From contig JAQMWT010000077.1 in NCBI GenBank assembly GCA_029834535.1, positions 97,785-161,784 of the forward strand: 64,000 nucleotides of DNA, given 5' to 3'. Numbering within the stretch: the stretch's first letter is position 1; the number at the start of each line of letters is the position of its first letter. Below, piece after piece: positions 1 to 12,280 of this stretch. This stretch comes from Chrysophaeum taylorii (lineage: Eukaryota > Sar > Pelagophyceae > Pelagomonadales > Pelagomonadaceae). The position numbers were made by a program, and so were the translations under genes. The notes beneath the pieces are model-generated. The model was not told the origin of the DNA, did not search any database, and saw only the letters and a list, made by a program, of their open reading frames with translations.

Positions 1-2
1 AC

Positions 3-3000
3 CAGTTGCCCTTTTCGAAGTCATCCGTCATCGCCATCAACCCAGTTCGCGGGCCAATGAATGGGGGGACTCTCCTGCGCGTGCATGTCACGAGACTCGA
101 CGCAACAGCCAGCCTTATCTGTCGCTTTGGCCTAGAGCGTGTACGTGCATTTTACGAGTCACCCCAAGTCGCTGTGTGCACAAGCCCAGCCGCACCCCCA
201 GGAACCGTGCCGTTTGGTTTGTTGGCCACTGGCATCGAGCTTGAAGCGGATGACGTGTCCTACGACTCTTACGCGGCTTCTCACGTCGAACGCGTCAACC
301 CGTCTATCGGTCTAGTTCGAGGCGGTGCGGTCGTACGTGTCGCAGTGACAAATCTCGTCCCAAGCGGTGAACTCAAGTGCCGGTTCGGACAGATGGTTGT
401 CCCTGCGAAATACGTAAATCGCCGGATCATCGAGTGCATGAGCCCCTCGCGAGTCGATGAACAGCAGACGGTCGATGTGTCAGTTTCTATCTACGAACAA
501 CAATTTGGGACGACCTCGGCACAATTTACCTACGTGCATACCCCGCGAGTCTTGTCGGTAACGCCGAACATTGGATGGTCGACTGGCGGCAACGAGTTGC
601 ATGCGCACCTCGACTTAGTGCCCACACTCTCAGCAGAAAACTGCGCATGCTATTTTGGCAACGATTCGAGTGTACCAGGTCACCTTACGAACGACACGGT
701 CGCGTGCCATGTCGCACCACGGCGGTCGACTTCCCGTGCACTTGATCGTCGAGTCGCTGTCCACGTCACGTGCGAATTCGCGGGCTCTCCAGGAGTGATC
801 CTCGAGCCGCAGCATCACTTGACTTATGTCGATCCTATCGAGGTATTTCAAGCCGAGCCTTCTCTCGGCATCGAGCTTGGCGGAACCGTCGTTGCCGTAA
901 AAGGGCAGGTCGGTGTGACTTTTTTGCTCTTGTGTAGCCTGTCTAATACAAGTGTGTGTTCGCGCAGCATTTTGTAAGTGACCCGACATTGCAGTGCTTC
1001 TTTGGCGACACTCCAACATCGGCGGACTTTGTCTCGACGTCCCTCGTACGGTGCACTTCACCACCGGCCGCACCGGGCAAAGTCGTTGTAACGGTGGGCT
1101 ATCGAAGTCTGATTGCACCGGTGTCCATGGCGGTGTTTACCTTCAAGGCAGCGCTTGCTGTGACTGGAATCGCGCCTCGCTCTGGGGAAGGCGGCACCAT
1201 GGTTAACGTGACTGGCCAAGGCTTCCTCACTGCTGCTCTTGACATGTCATGCGTGGTTACAGGCATGTCGGTCCCAGTCCTAATCCTGACCGACGTCGTC
1301 GGACAGTGCGTGGTGCCCGATGTTCACCATGCTGCTGTTTCCGCAGAGTTCGCTATTCGAGTTCGCCAGGATATAGTTGCCACTTTCGAGTTCACGTATG
1401 TCGAGCCGGCACGCGTGATCGCCGTGCGGCCTTCGGCGGGTCCCGTGTCGGGTGGAACTCGCGTGCGAGTGCTTGGAGTCGGTTTTGACCGCAACGCGCA
1501 ATGTTGCTTCGGCGTCTCTGCTCGACATGCACACTATCTTTCGACTGAAGAACTGCTGTGCCTTTCGCCGCGGGCACAAGATGCCAGAGGCGAGCGAGTG
1601 TCGGTGTCTATCTGCTCTGACGGACTGTTGTCGGCCGAGAACGAGGTGTACTTCGATTATTTGCACACACCGCTCGTGACTGGTATACACCCCGCGTACG
1701 GGCCTGATTCAGGAGGGACGACCGTGAGCGTTACGGTTGCAAAGTTTGCTGTCGGTGTGGAATCTTGGTGCCTTTTTGGAAGACAGGCGTCGAAAGTTGT
1801 AGTAATATCAAAGTCATTGGTGACCTGCCTTTCACCGTCACGGGCCGACTCGGGTTCATGGAAAGTCCCCTTCTTGATTTCCTATGAACGCGACGGTCAA
1901 AACAGCAACGAAGCATGGCATAATTTCACCTACAATCCGAGTGCTCTCATCACAGCCGTGCGTCCGCAGACGTCACCAACCAGCGGGGGGACACAAATCG
2001 TAATTGATGGGATTCATTTTCAGGTGGGTGTGCGTTTGAATTTTCTTGATGACTTTAATGTCTTATCTGACCACAGGACGACGGTCACACGCGATGTGTC
2101 TTCGGTGACAAAGAAGTGACGGCTTTTTTTGTCTCAGCGACGCAGCTATCGTGCGTTACGCCGACACACGCGGCTGGCGTTGTCACGCTTGAAATCAGCG
2201 CTCGCGACCAGCCGCTTGCAAACGATAACAATACGGTCTTTGAGTTCACCACACTAATGGCAGCAGTCAATGCATCGCGCTCCGTGCCCAAGGTCTTTAT
2301 GATTGAGCCAGAGCTGGTGGCTAGCTCGAGCGGTGAGGAAGTCTTGGTGACAGGTGATGATTTTGATGATGTTACTACCTTGCGTTGTCTCTTTGGCAAA
2401 ACAGAAGCCTCGGATGCAACTTGGCTATCGCCAACGCAGATTGCATGCCGTGTTCCGAAGCACGTGCCAGGCTCGGTGCAGCTGCACGTAACTAACGACG
2501 GCGTCGCGACTTCGGTAAGCTACGCGACATTGACGTTTTATGCTGATGCAGCCATCCTGGCGTTGGTTCCTTCGCACGGTCCAGTGCTCGGTGGCACGCA
2601 AGTTCACGTTTTTGGCGAGAACCTGGTCGCACGTCATGGTGCCGACGACGCCGCAGTTTGTCGCTTCGGCCTTGTCGTCGCTCCGAGAGTGCGGTGGGTC
2701 TCGGCGAACGAGGTCATTTGTTCGGCCCCGTCGGCTCCGCTTGGGCGACCGGGGTCGGTTGTCGTCGAGGTATCCAGCAACAACCGTACCTACACAACGA
2801 ACAAAGTTGCCTATCTGTACGACCAGACGCCAGAGGTCGCTGTCCTCGAGCCTTCGAGTGGGCCAGCAGCAGGGGGCTCACGAGTTGCGCTCCACGGCCG
2901 CAGATTTGTCAATACGTCGACGGTAGCGTGTCGCTTCGGGCTCGTTGCAGCCGTGTCCGCCAAGTTTGTCTCTGACTCGCTCATCCTGTGCGAGAGTCCA

Positions 3001-6000
3001 GCGCACGCCGTCACTAACGTTGAAGTCGACGTGACAATGAACGGAATAGACTTCTACCCAACCAATCAAATGTACGAATTCAAGCCGCCGCCGAAGATTG
3101 AGGCGCTCTGGCCCGTCATGAGCCACGGCTATGTCGGCACTACAGTCGTTTCTATCTTCGGATCTGGCTTTCGTGAGACTATGGAACTCGCGTGCATATT
3201 CGACAACACCATCGTACACGCGGCGTTCGTAATGACATCGAGCCTCGTGTGCCAGGCGCCGCCGCACCACCACGGTCTTGTTGCAGTCCGCGTCACCGTC
3301 AATGGCATGGACCTTGCGACTGGTGCACTAGATTTTCTGTATGTTCCAGAAGCAAGCGTGAGCGCGATCCATCCTTCACGCGGACTCGCCGCGGGCCAGA
3401 TCGTCGCTTTCGTCGCTGGCTCGAACTTCGTTAACACTACTTCGCTCAAGTGTAAGTTTGACGCCGTACAGACGCGGGCTACATTCATCGACGCGACGAC
3501 GCTCGCCTGCGTCGTCCCAACTCTCGATAGCTTGTCTCGCGGCGGCCATCAAGGCAACGACCAACAAATTCATGTCGAAAGGCATCGCCGCCTTCGGTCC
3601 GATGAACCGGAGTACAAATCACAGACGGCACTCCCTCGCGTCGTCGATGTCTCAGTCTCGAACAACGGCCTCGATTTTTCAGACTCGTCCGCGCGCTTCG
3701 AGTACTACGAGACCTGTGATCCTGGACACTTCTGCGACGGCTTCGCAACGATGCTTTGCCCAAATGGTACCGTCTGTGAGCTCCGCGACCCAACGAACTT
3801 CACGCTGTGCCAACCTGGAACCTTCCAGCCACGCTCCGGGCAGCGTACATGCCTTCGGTGTCCCGTAGGCTACGTCTGCCCCGATCATGGCATGACCAAG
3901 CCAGTCGTATGTCCCGCGGGCTTCGTCTGCGACAAATTGGGCCTCCGAATGCCCACGACATATTGCCCGTCCGGGCACTACTGTCTCGAGGGGACTAAGA
4001 CCGCTCGCGTCGATGCATTTGTTCCTCTAAACGAGACCCAAGACGCGAACTGGACGGGACTCTATTTTCGCGATTACGAAACAGGCGTCGTCACCTTCGA
4101 TCCTACACTCCGGTCCTGGCCATACAGATGGCGACCGTCGCCCGCGACGGGTGCCTCGCGAGTCGAGCACCCGCCCGAATCTGAATGGGCCGACGACGCA
4201 TGGATCGTCAGATTTCAGGCCGTCAACGCCGAACAGCCGTTTCCGTGCCCACCCGGCCACTATTGTAGAGCCGGTGTCTCCACTATGATTCCGATTCCGC
4301 TCAACTTCTCCACGCCGCAACGATGCTACGACGGGCATTTCTGTCCGCGCGGCTCAGCGTCACCGGAGGGAACGGGACCATGTCCGACAGGTAAGCGTTC
4401 TCGTTCTCCTAGTTTACTCGTCGTTCGCGAGACAAAGGAGGCTCACATTCTTCGCAATCTACTTTGTTCGGCTGCCTGTTTGCGTTGTCAGTTGTCGATT
4501 TTTCCACACCTATGCTGCTCCCGTTGACGCGTCAATCTTAGGTTATTACTGTCCGACTCAGATGCTTGCTGTCGTCTGTCCGCCGGGACATTTCTGCCCC
4601 GGAGTTGGCAACACGTTCCCTCGTGAATGCTATCCCGGGACCTACGCCCGTGATCAACAGCAGTCCAATTGCACGTTGTGTCCGACAGGAAACATATGCC
4701 CAGGATGGTCGCGGACGGCACCAGAGATCTGTCCAGCTGGATTTATTTGCGCCGCACTCGGCCTTTCGATACCCGTCCTAACCTGCCCCGAAGGTTACTG
4801 GTTCGTCGACCCTTTTGCTCTGCCACGGCGAGCCTCAAACCAACGATTCTTCCCAGGTGCGCCGAAGGCACGCTGACCATGGATCCCTCGGACCCGATCA
4901 TTCATCGACCGATGCCGTGTCCACCCGGGACCTTTTGCCTCGGCGGCGTTGCGCACAACATGACGATTGCCTGGATTCCGTCTGAGCCTGCCGGTTTGTC
5001 GGCTCCGCAAACTTGTATCGAAGGCACCTTTTGTCGCGAGGCCACGCCGACGACGAGCGGCTCGAACAAATGCTTTCACGGTTCGTTGTCCAAAAACGTC
5101 GCACGCTAAAGCGCATGTTTTTTCTTTAAAATTAGGTCATTACTGCCCGCCCGGGACGTCGTCGCCAATCCAAGTCCCTCTCGGTTCATTCTCGTCCGAC
5201 ACAAGCTCGGTCGCACCGACAATGTGTTTTCCGGGAACGTACGCGCCGCTGACGGCGACGTTCGAATGCTCCGTCTGCCCGGCCGGTTACGCGTACGGGT
5301 TCCAGCGACCCACTTTCGTAGCCGTAGTAGTACTCTTTATGTTTTGCCACGCAGGTGCCAGGGTTACGGGACGTACGAGCCAGAAATATGTCCGGCCGGA
5401 AAGTATCGATCTCTGGCCGATTCGGTGACTTGCCGGTTGTGTCCGACGGGGACCTACTCGATATTCAACGGGTCGACGGATATCTCGCAGTGCCTTCCAT
5501 GCCCGGAGGGCCGAGTGTGCGGCGAGCAAGGAATGACGGACCTGGGAGCGACGAACGTGTGTCCCGAAGGATATGCCTGCGGTGTAGGCACGGACCGGTC
5601 GACGATGTTCTTGCACAAATGTCCCGCGGGTAAGAAGAGATGTCGCTCTCGTTTACGTAACAAACTTACTCTGTCTCTGTGTTTTACGCAGGTCACTATT
5701 GCGGGTGGGAGACGACGCCAGCTCAGCAGTACAACAACACGTGCACTGCCGGGTACTACTGTCGGCGAGGCACGACAGAGCAGATGGAGCAGCGAGACCG
5801 ATGTCCAGTGCAGTACTTTTGTCCGCAGGGGACGTCAAATGACAACGAGCTGGAGACGCGGTGCCCGTATTTCACGACGTCAGCGTCGAGCTACGGTCAA
5901 TCACGGGTGACGGACTGTCTTGTGGAATCAAGGTACATTTGCGACAAGCAGAACAACACGGAGCACGATCCGTTCGCAGCACAGCGATACTATCGCTTTT

Positions 6001-9000
6001 TGAACTACACCGTCTTAGACGGGTCAGGGACTCGGCAGTTTGTGGGCGGCAACGGCGTTGGGGAGATTGGCGCGGTGGCGTCGGTGAACCCGATCAACAC
6101 ATCCGGTCTTCACGAGAACTATACGCTGCCAAACTGGCGCAACGAAACGGTCGAGATCTTTCGGTCGTGCCCCGAGTACGTCGCCGACACCGGTGGCACG
6201 TCGGTGACCGTCGTCGGGCGAAACTTCTACGAGTCGAGTTTGGCGATGTGTCGGTTCACTGCGTGCAACTACTCGATCGACCTGTGGGGCCGGCGCGATC
6301 CTGGGACGTGCGAGCTTCCCGGAACGATGCGCCATGTCTCCGAGCGAAGCGTCGAGGTTCCAGCGAGATTTGTTTCCGAGACGCGCGTCGTCTGCGACGC
6401 GCCCGCGTTCGACTTCGACGATCCGTGGTACTTGGCGCAGACCTTCAAGCACTCATGCCTCGTCGACGGCGATGGGGACCTTGTGTATCTCCAGCCGTGT
6501 GCCGAGTCATCGTCTCAGTGTACGGTGCACTGCAGCTGCGACGACGACGACGACGACTGCGTCGCGATTTCGGGCGGATGCGACGAGGACGTCGAGGACG
6601 TGACGAGTAGCTACGGGTTTCGGCCCGTATCGACGATGGTGGTGGAACTCACCGAGGCCGAAAAAGCTATGGAACGGGAACTAGTTCGTGGACCCGACTG
6701 GCGCGACACGGACCGCGAAGAAATGCGGCGGTGGAACCCGTGCTATTCGAGCGAGGTCGCCGTCGACGTGACGAACAACGGCAAGATCTATTCGAGCGCG
6801 CTGGATTCCAAGGACGCGCTGCGCGTGAACGTGAGCGAATACTACTCGAGCTCCCGAGATGACAAGGCTATGTATATCGTGCCCGGGACCTGGGCCGTCA
6901 TGACCTACCTCAACATTGAAGTCAACGGTGCGCATCACGCGGGTAATTTCAACTCGGACGACGTGCTGGCCATGGACGTCGGCCGCTGCAACCACACGCA
7001 CGTCCACGAGGAGGGCGAACACGACCGCGAGCAGGGATGGTACCTTTTACGAGGTCTCGAGTCTGCGATGCTCTCCTTCGACCTCCAGCATCTTCCCGAG
7101 GACATGGTATACTACGAGCACTACCGGCTTGCCATCTTTGTCCAGCCATCGCGGTGCGACGATGAGCTCTGTGACACAAGCCGCGCGTTTCTAGGACCCG
7201 AGGAGTATTATCCCTGCAAACAGCCCGTGCTTCTGCCGGAATGGTTCAACACGACGACGACGCCGAAAAATTTGGTCTTCAACATGACACTCCTGGCGCT
7301 GGACGACGTGATATTCAAAGTCGAGTTTCACATCCTCCATGGTCTGTGGCTCGCCACGGCGCCCTTCTTCGAAAACACGGCGACCGTTCAGATCTTGACA
7401 CCGTTGCGCGCACGCAGCCTTAACCAGTACACCCAGAACATGCTGCGCGAGCAGGAACGGTTGCGGACGCGCGAGAAAAAGAAGCCGGACTGGTCCAAAG
7501 GTGGCAAAATCTACGAACGCGACCCGGTCGGTAAGAAGCTGCTGCGGCGCCAGCTCTCGCCGTACGTTTCTTTCGAGGAGCGCGACACCGAAAAGTTTTA
7601 CGTAATCGGTGTCGTGTACAATGACAACGACCGCGAGGCGGCGCGTCCGTTAAACCTGCCACCGCGCTATAAGGACTACGAGCGCGGCCGCGTCCTCGTT
7701 AGTTTCAACACCACCAAAGAGTCGGAGATTGACGTGCCAACGGTCCTAACCGACGTGAACGAGGTCGACGCGACCTGGTTTGATGCTGTCCAGTCGCCTT
7801 ACGAGAACTTTACGGCGGTGGAGATCGACCGCGACGTTTATTTCGAGACGTTCTGGTACCCCGAGACACCCGTGCCGTCGAGCACGCCTGGCTACAGACG
7901 CATGCAGCATCAGATTGATAAGTACATGCAGGGCAACGTCGCCGAAGAAAAGTTTATCTTGCTGCCGTACTTGCCTTTCTTTTCCAACTGCCGCGAGTGG
8001 GATTCGTACCTCGCGTTCTCGTCTATTGTCGAGTCCGACCAGTGCAAGCTTCCACCCGAGTCCGACCGCGCCTCGGAGGTCGATGGGCTCTTCGCCCCCG
8101 AAAAACGATACCGATACCCGCCATTGCCACACCTCGACGACGTCACCGCCGTGAAAGCTCCCGACATATTTTCGCGCTTTGACGCCGTCCCGATTGCCGA
8201 CTGGTGCGAACGCGAGATCGAGTGCGCGTACGAGGAGACGGATCTCGAGGCGGACGAAAACCCCGTGTGGTTCCAGGCATCCGACGGCGCGACGCTGTTT
8301 TACTTTTTGAAAGAGCCCGTGAGCTATCTCGAATACCTTGGCCGCAAGGCCGAGAGAGTCGGAAACAACCACGACGGGAAAATGGAGGATTTTGGAGGGT
8401 CGAAGATCGTCTACGAGCGCGCGATCAACACCGACGAGCTTATTCCCGTCCAGGTTTCGAACGAGGACCAGGCGTGCGAGTCGGGCTCGACGTGTTTCCC
8501 GGTCAAGATGGTCCTCGAAATTGGCTACAAGCAGCGCGTCACCGCGACTTGGAAAGAGAAGCAAATCATCTTTGCCAACCTTATATTCACCGAGTTCTCC
8601 GCGAACGATGCGACCGACACGAATTACACGCTCGCTGTTTCTTACCACCCGCTCGACTACATCGATTTGATCATATGGTTTGCGTTCGAGCAAAAAGTTT
8701 TTCTCGGAATTTTCATCTTCACGGGCTGCGTCACCGTCGTCGTTAGCATGATCCTGTGGGTCGTCGTCCGGATTACTACCACGCTGGAAAACCCGCCCAG
8801 GCTGCGACTGTGGAGCATGTTGCTGCTCATCGCGGCGCCGCCGCTTTCGGGAGTTGTGCTCGCCCTGGTGCCAATCGTGCTCGCGCTCATCCTCGTGACC
8901 ATTCTGATTCGGAGCGTCGCGCCATCCCAGGTAATGCTGGCGTTCGTGCCAGGAAACCAGGTTACTACCATCAAGTCGGGCATCATTGTCGAGACTATTG

Positions 9001-11430
9001 CCGGTTACCTCTACTACGTCCTCGGGCTCTGCGAACAAGACAGCTGTCTCGACGGTTCGATGCCGGTCCAGTGGTCAGACGCTGTCTCCGAGACGGACGC
9101 CGTCAACGACGCGCGCAGCGGCCGCCTCGGCCTCGCGTTTCTGGTGATGGGGTTTATGTGTTGGTATGCCGGCTGCCGGCTCTTTTTGCCCGATCGAGTC
9201 TCGAAGCGCGAGCTCGAGATCCAAAAACGCCGCACAAAGGAGGCCGAGAAAGAAGACATCTGGAAACCGACACTCTGGAAGCGATCCAACCTCATGTTTT
9301 CCTCGTTCATGGTCGGACTCCTCTGCTGTGTCGTGTGCGAGTTCTCGTACTGGGAAGAGTTCGGTACCTACATCTGGTTCATCATCATGGGGTTTCGACC
9401 CATGGGTCAGTTCCTGGGCGCGATCGTTGACAACCAACTCCAGGACGCGCTCCTCTCGGCGCCAATCATGACTTCGTTCGACGTCACCACGAGCATCGTC
9501 ACGCTCTCGGCGGACAACTTCGTCGACTTCATCCTTTCCTATTTTATCGAGCTAGGCATGGGTCTGGTCGAGACCGTTTACTTCAACCCGGGTCTCTCGG
9601 CATTCCTCGAGTGGCTCGACGAATTCACGTCGACCGTAAAGACCAGAATCATCGCCAAGCTACCTAAGTGGGTCACCGGCCGCATCCATCACCCGGCATT
9701 TGCAACCGCCAAGACGCAGGCGCCGGATGCAGTATCAGATGATCACAAGGCGATTCCCGCCGTCAAGCGTGACGTCGACAACGTGGTGGCCGAGGGCGGC
9801 GAAACGGTCGAGCCGATCCTTGACGCGTTCGGCGGATATTCGGCCGGTGCGATGACCTACGTCTACAACATCTTCGTCCTCGAGCTGCTGATTGCCTACC
9901 GCGAGGAAGTCCAGATGCCCATTCTCTACGACATTAAGAATCAGGACATGCTCTACTATTTGTTGTTCGCGGTAGTCATGATCCCCTTCCAATTCCTCGC
10001 GGATGTTTTTACGCTGTCTGTCCTCGAGCTCTACCACGGCGAGTTTTCTGAATAGAAACGTGTTATTATTGTTTTCCTTGCATGTCGTCTATAACCTCCT
10101 CTGCGTAGGTTGGAAGATCTACGACTACCTCATCTACACGAGGTACCGGTTCCTTCAACGCGAGACGCGGTGGAAGGGGCTCGAAGACTCGCTCGACGAA
10201 TGCATCGACGAGTCGGTTCGCACGCTCGACCAGATGTGCTTCTCGTCCCAATTCTATCTGATGATGACCATCCATGTCAACGGCATCACAATGTTTGTCC
10301 TCGGCATGCAGATGATCCTCCAGGCAAACTACAATTTCTTCGGCGACCGTATTGCGCCCGTCGTCGTCCTCTTGACGTACGCGGTGTGCGTTTTTGTCGA
10401 GTGGTTCGTGCTGGTAGTCGCGAAAAAAATTGACCTATGGCGCGTCAAGCACGAGAGCACAGCTTGGCACGCGCAGACGAAGGAGGAGGATGAATTTGAC
10501 ATCCCGGGCTGGGAGGACCTCAAAGGAGCGTCCCACGACGCCTACATGATGAACCAGCGCATTACGTCAGAGACATTTCGCTTCAAATTCCTCAACTACA
10601 ACCGCGCCTGGCTCATTAACCAACTCCCAAACATCCTTACGCCTCGCACACTCCGGCGCTCTCGGCCCTATCTCATCAACCAGTTCACCCGCATTCTCAA
10701 CCAGCTTAACCAGGACATTTCGTCTGACTCCGAGGACGAGGTGGCCAAGTTTGGCCCGGTGGCGCTCAACGCCCCCGCACGCCAAATCATCCGATGGTGG
10801 CTCGCCCAGGCCCGTCGCCGCATGCGCCTGCGCGAAGTTGTCCAGCCTCTCATCGCTAAGGCCCGGGGCACGCACTGCGAGGTCTGCCTATCCCGCCGCC
10901 AGCTGCAGGTCGAGTGCGTCCACGGCCTCGAGGGGCTCGCCGAGCAGTTCGACCGCGAGAATCCCGACGCCGAGTTTGACCAGGTTGCATGGAAAACTTT
11001 CTGGATCAAAAATCAGCGATACCGCACCATTTGTCTCCAGTGCGTGACCAACCAGAAGCTCCAGGAACGTACGAATGCCATCGAGGACGGCTTCGGAGGG
11101 GAGGACGACGACGATGTGCGACACGACGCTCCCGCTTGGGGCCCCGTCTTTCTCTCGCCCGCCGGCAGAGCCATTCTCCTCGGATGGCACCGCAAGGCCC
11201 AGGCCAGAATCTTTGGCAAAGGCGGGCGAAGACGACCCAAAGCCACAATCGATCTCAGCGATGACGAGGACGACACGCCGCGCTTCAAGTTCAAGACCGA
11301 AGTCAATCTCACCGCCGCTTCCCAGGCAATTTTGATTCGTTGGCTCCGTACCGCACGGGCGAGCCTCCAAAGGTCAGGCGGAGACGGCGGCGAAAGAACA
11401 CGTCGACGGCGCCGTGGCCACAAAAAATAA
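3..11430 (+). CDS. Giant IPT/TIG and ephrin-receptor-like Cys-rich multi-pass membrane protein (5' partial)
   Basis: The reading frame is open at the left edge, so the start lies upstream. Exons read as 3-908, 968-2023, 2077-4390, 4542-4800, 4857-5080, 5136-5298, 5355-5629, 5692-10038 and 10109-11430; they sum to 10,866 nt, exactly 3,622 codons. Residues 1 to about 1,190 hold roughly 13 IPT/TIG-like repeats (P-x-x-G...GGT...C-x-FG...C-x-SP). Residues 1,195-1,815 are Cys-rich repeats (CPxGxxC) like the GCC2/GCC3 'ephrin receptor-like' domain. One more IPT-like unit lies near 1,890. About nine or ten hydrophobic segments fall between residues 2,720 and 3,290. The basic tail has CEVC and CLQC pairs (near 3,440 and 3,490), possibly a zinc site. 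Such proteins are probably cell-surface or flagellar-membrane proteins with an extracellular N-terminus; no ligand can be named. Most introns are 53-70 nt, one is 151 nt. Confidence 0.85.
10039..10108 (+). other. Probable GC-AG intron (70 nt)
   Basis: The long exon runs into a TAG stop shortly after ...LELYHG. Downstream coding in another frame begins GWKIYDYL after an acceptor ending GCGTAG. No GT donor has the required phase 1 near the end of the exon; a GC donor at 10039 (CACG|GCGAG) joins the frames as ...LELYH-GWKIYDYL. The whole-gene coding sum is then a multiple of three. Non-canonical GC-AG introns are known, at low frequency, in most eukaryotes. Confidence 0.65.
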
Positions 11431-11731
11431 ATATCAAAAAGGAAGCACGGAAGCCACATTTGACGATGTATCTCGGGCCCGGCTTGAGGTCCGCATGATT
11501 TCCAGGTGAGTACGTAAGCGACAGATTTGCAACATATGGCAGATTGGTCGGCGTGTCTCAATTGAGCTGGGCAGCTTGAACATTGACATTTGCGTTAACC
11601 GTGCTCCTGCCGGTCCAGCCTGGCTCCCGTGCTCGGGAGAGGTCTGAAGTTAGTTTGTTAGTTAGTTAGTGCTCATACCTCTTGTGGTTACGAACACTTG
11701 TCTAGTCCCTCCCAGGTCACACTTTAGATGC
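11431..11731. repeat. Gene 3' flank with truncated (GTTA)-tailed retroposon copy A
   Basis: An AATAAAT run overlaps the stop of the upstream gene. At about 11602-11670 lies a copy of the dispersed repeat whose conserved end reads GCTCGGGAGAGGTCTGAAG followed by GTTAGTTTGTTAGTTAGTTAG. Only about 50 nt of body remains, so it looks 5'-truncated. Other copies are at 14074-14141, 17052-17095 (minus), 17945-18188 and 40290-40525 (minus). No gene is visible. Confidence 0.6.
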
Positions 11732-12136
11732 TTTAAGGTTGACTGCTAAGAGGGGGAGTGCGAGTGTGAACACGGAGGGCGTTGTTCAATGGTTATAGGT
11801 GTATTTCGGTACTGCGCTCGCACCGTGCGCAATGTGACGATATACATCGATTGTGTCTCACCGAACCCTGCAGAGATTAGATCCGAGGGTCGATGGATTT
11901 CGAGGAGTGATAAGGATGGGGAAACAGCTCGATGTGTCATGACGAAGATCGGCATGGGCACAGCTCTCTTGACTGGAATGTGGACTAAACGGGTGGGGGA
12001 TAGACCAAATGCGTTGAATAGTCACCCAAACCTACTTATAACGACGGTATGCCAAGCGAAATTCCGGGATGAGCGCGATAAACTTCCGGACGAATAACTC
12101 AGCCATGCTCGCACCCCCCTCTTAGCAGTCGACTTA
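11732..12136. mobile_element. Non-autonomous TTAA-bounded inverted-repeat element (MITE-like)
   Basis: The left end reads TTAAGGTTGACTGCTAAGAG followed by GGGG and a GTGCGAG. The right end (about 12108-12136) is its near-perfect reverse complement: GCTCGCA, a C run, CTCTTAGCAGTCGAC, TTAA. Both termini finish at TTAA, the target site of piggyBac-type transposases, and about 350 bp lies between. No transposase is encoded, so it would be non-autonomous. The assignment to piggyBac rests only on the TTAA and inverted repeats. Confidence 0.55.
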
Positions 12137-12280
12137 AAAAACGCAGCCATGGCCCTCAACCCCCCCCCCCCCCCTCTCTTAGCAGTCGACTTCCTAAAAC
12201 CCAGCCCTGTCCATCAAAGCCCGGCCCCCGTTCGCACACCCCCCCTTCTTAGCAGTCGACCTCTACAAACCCAGCCATGC
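12108..12280 (+). repeat. Three tandem copies of the right inverted-repeat motif
   Basis: The motif CTCTTAGCAGTCGAC (third copy begins TTCTTAGC) preceded by a C-run and followed by an A-rich stretch and CAGCCATG occurs three times at about 65-70 bp spacing (near 12118, 12175 and 12247). The first copy doubles as the right end of the TTAA-bounded element. Poly-C tracts of 7-16 nt separate the copies. Confidence 0.7.

Noticed and set aside
7746-9038. 430-codon minus-strand open frame
   Set aside because: It is the antisense shadow of the large membrane-protein exon and has a composition (Arg/Asp/Val-rich) typical of the complement of GC-rich coding sequence.
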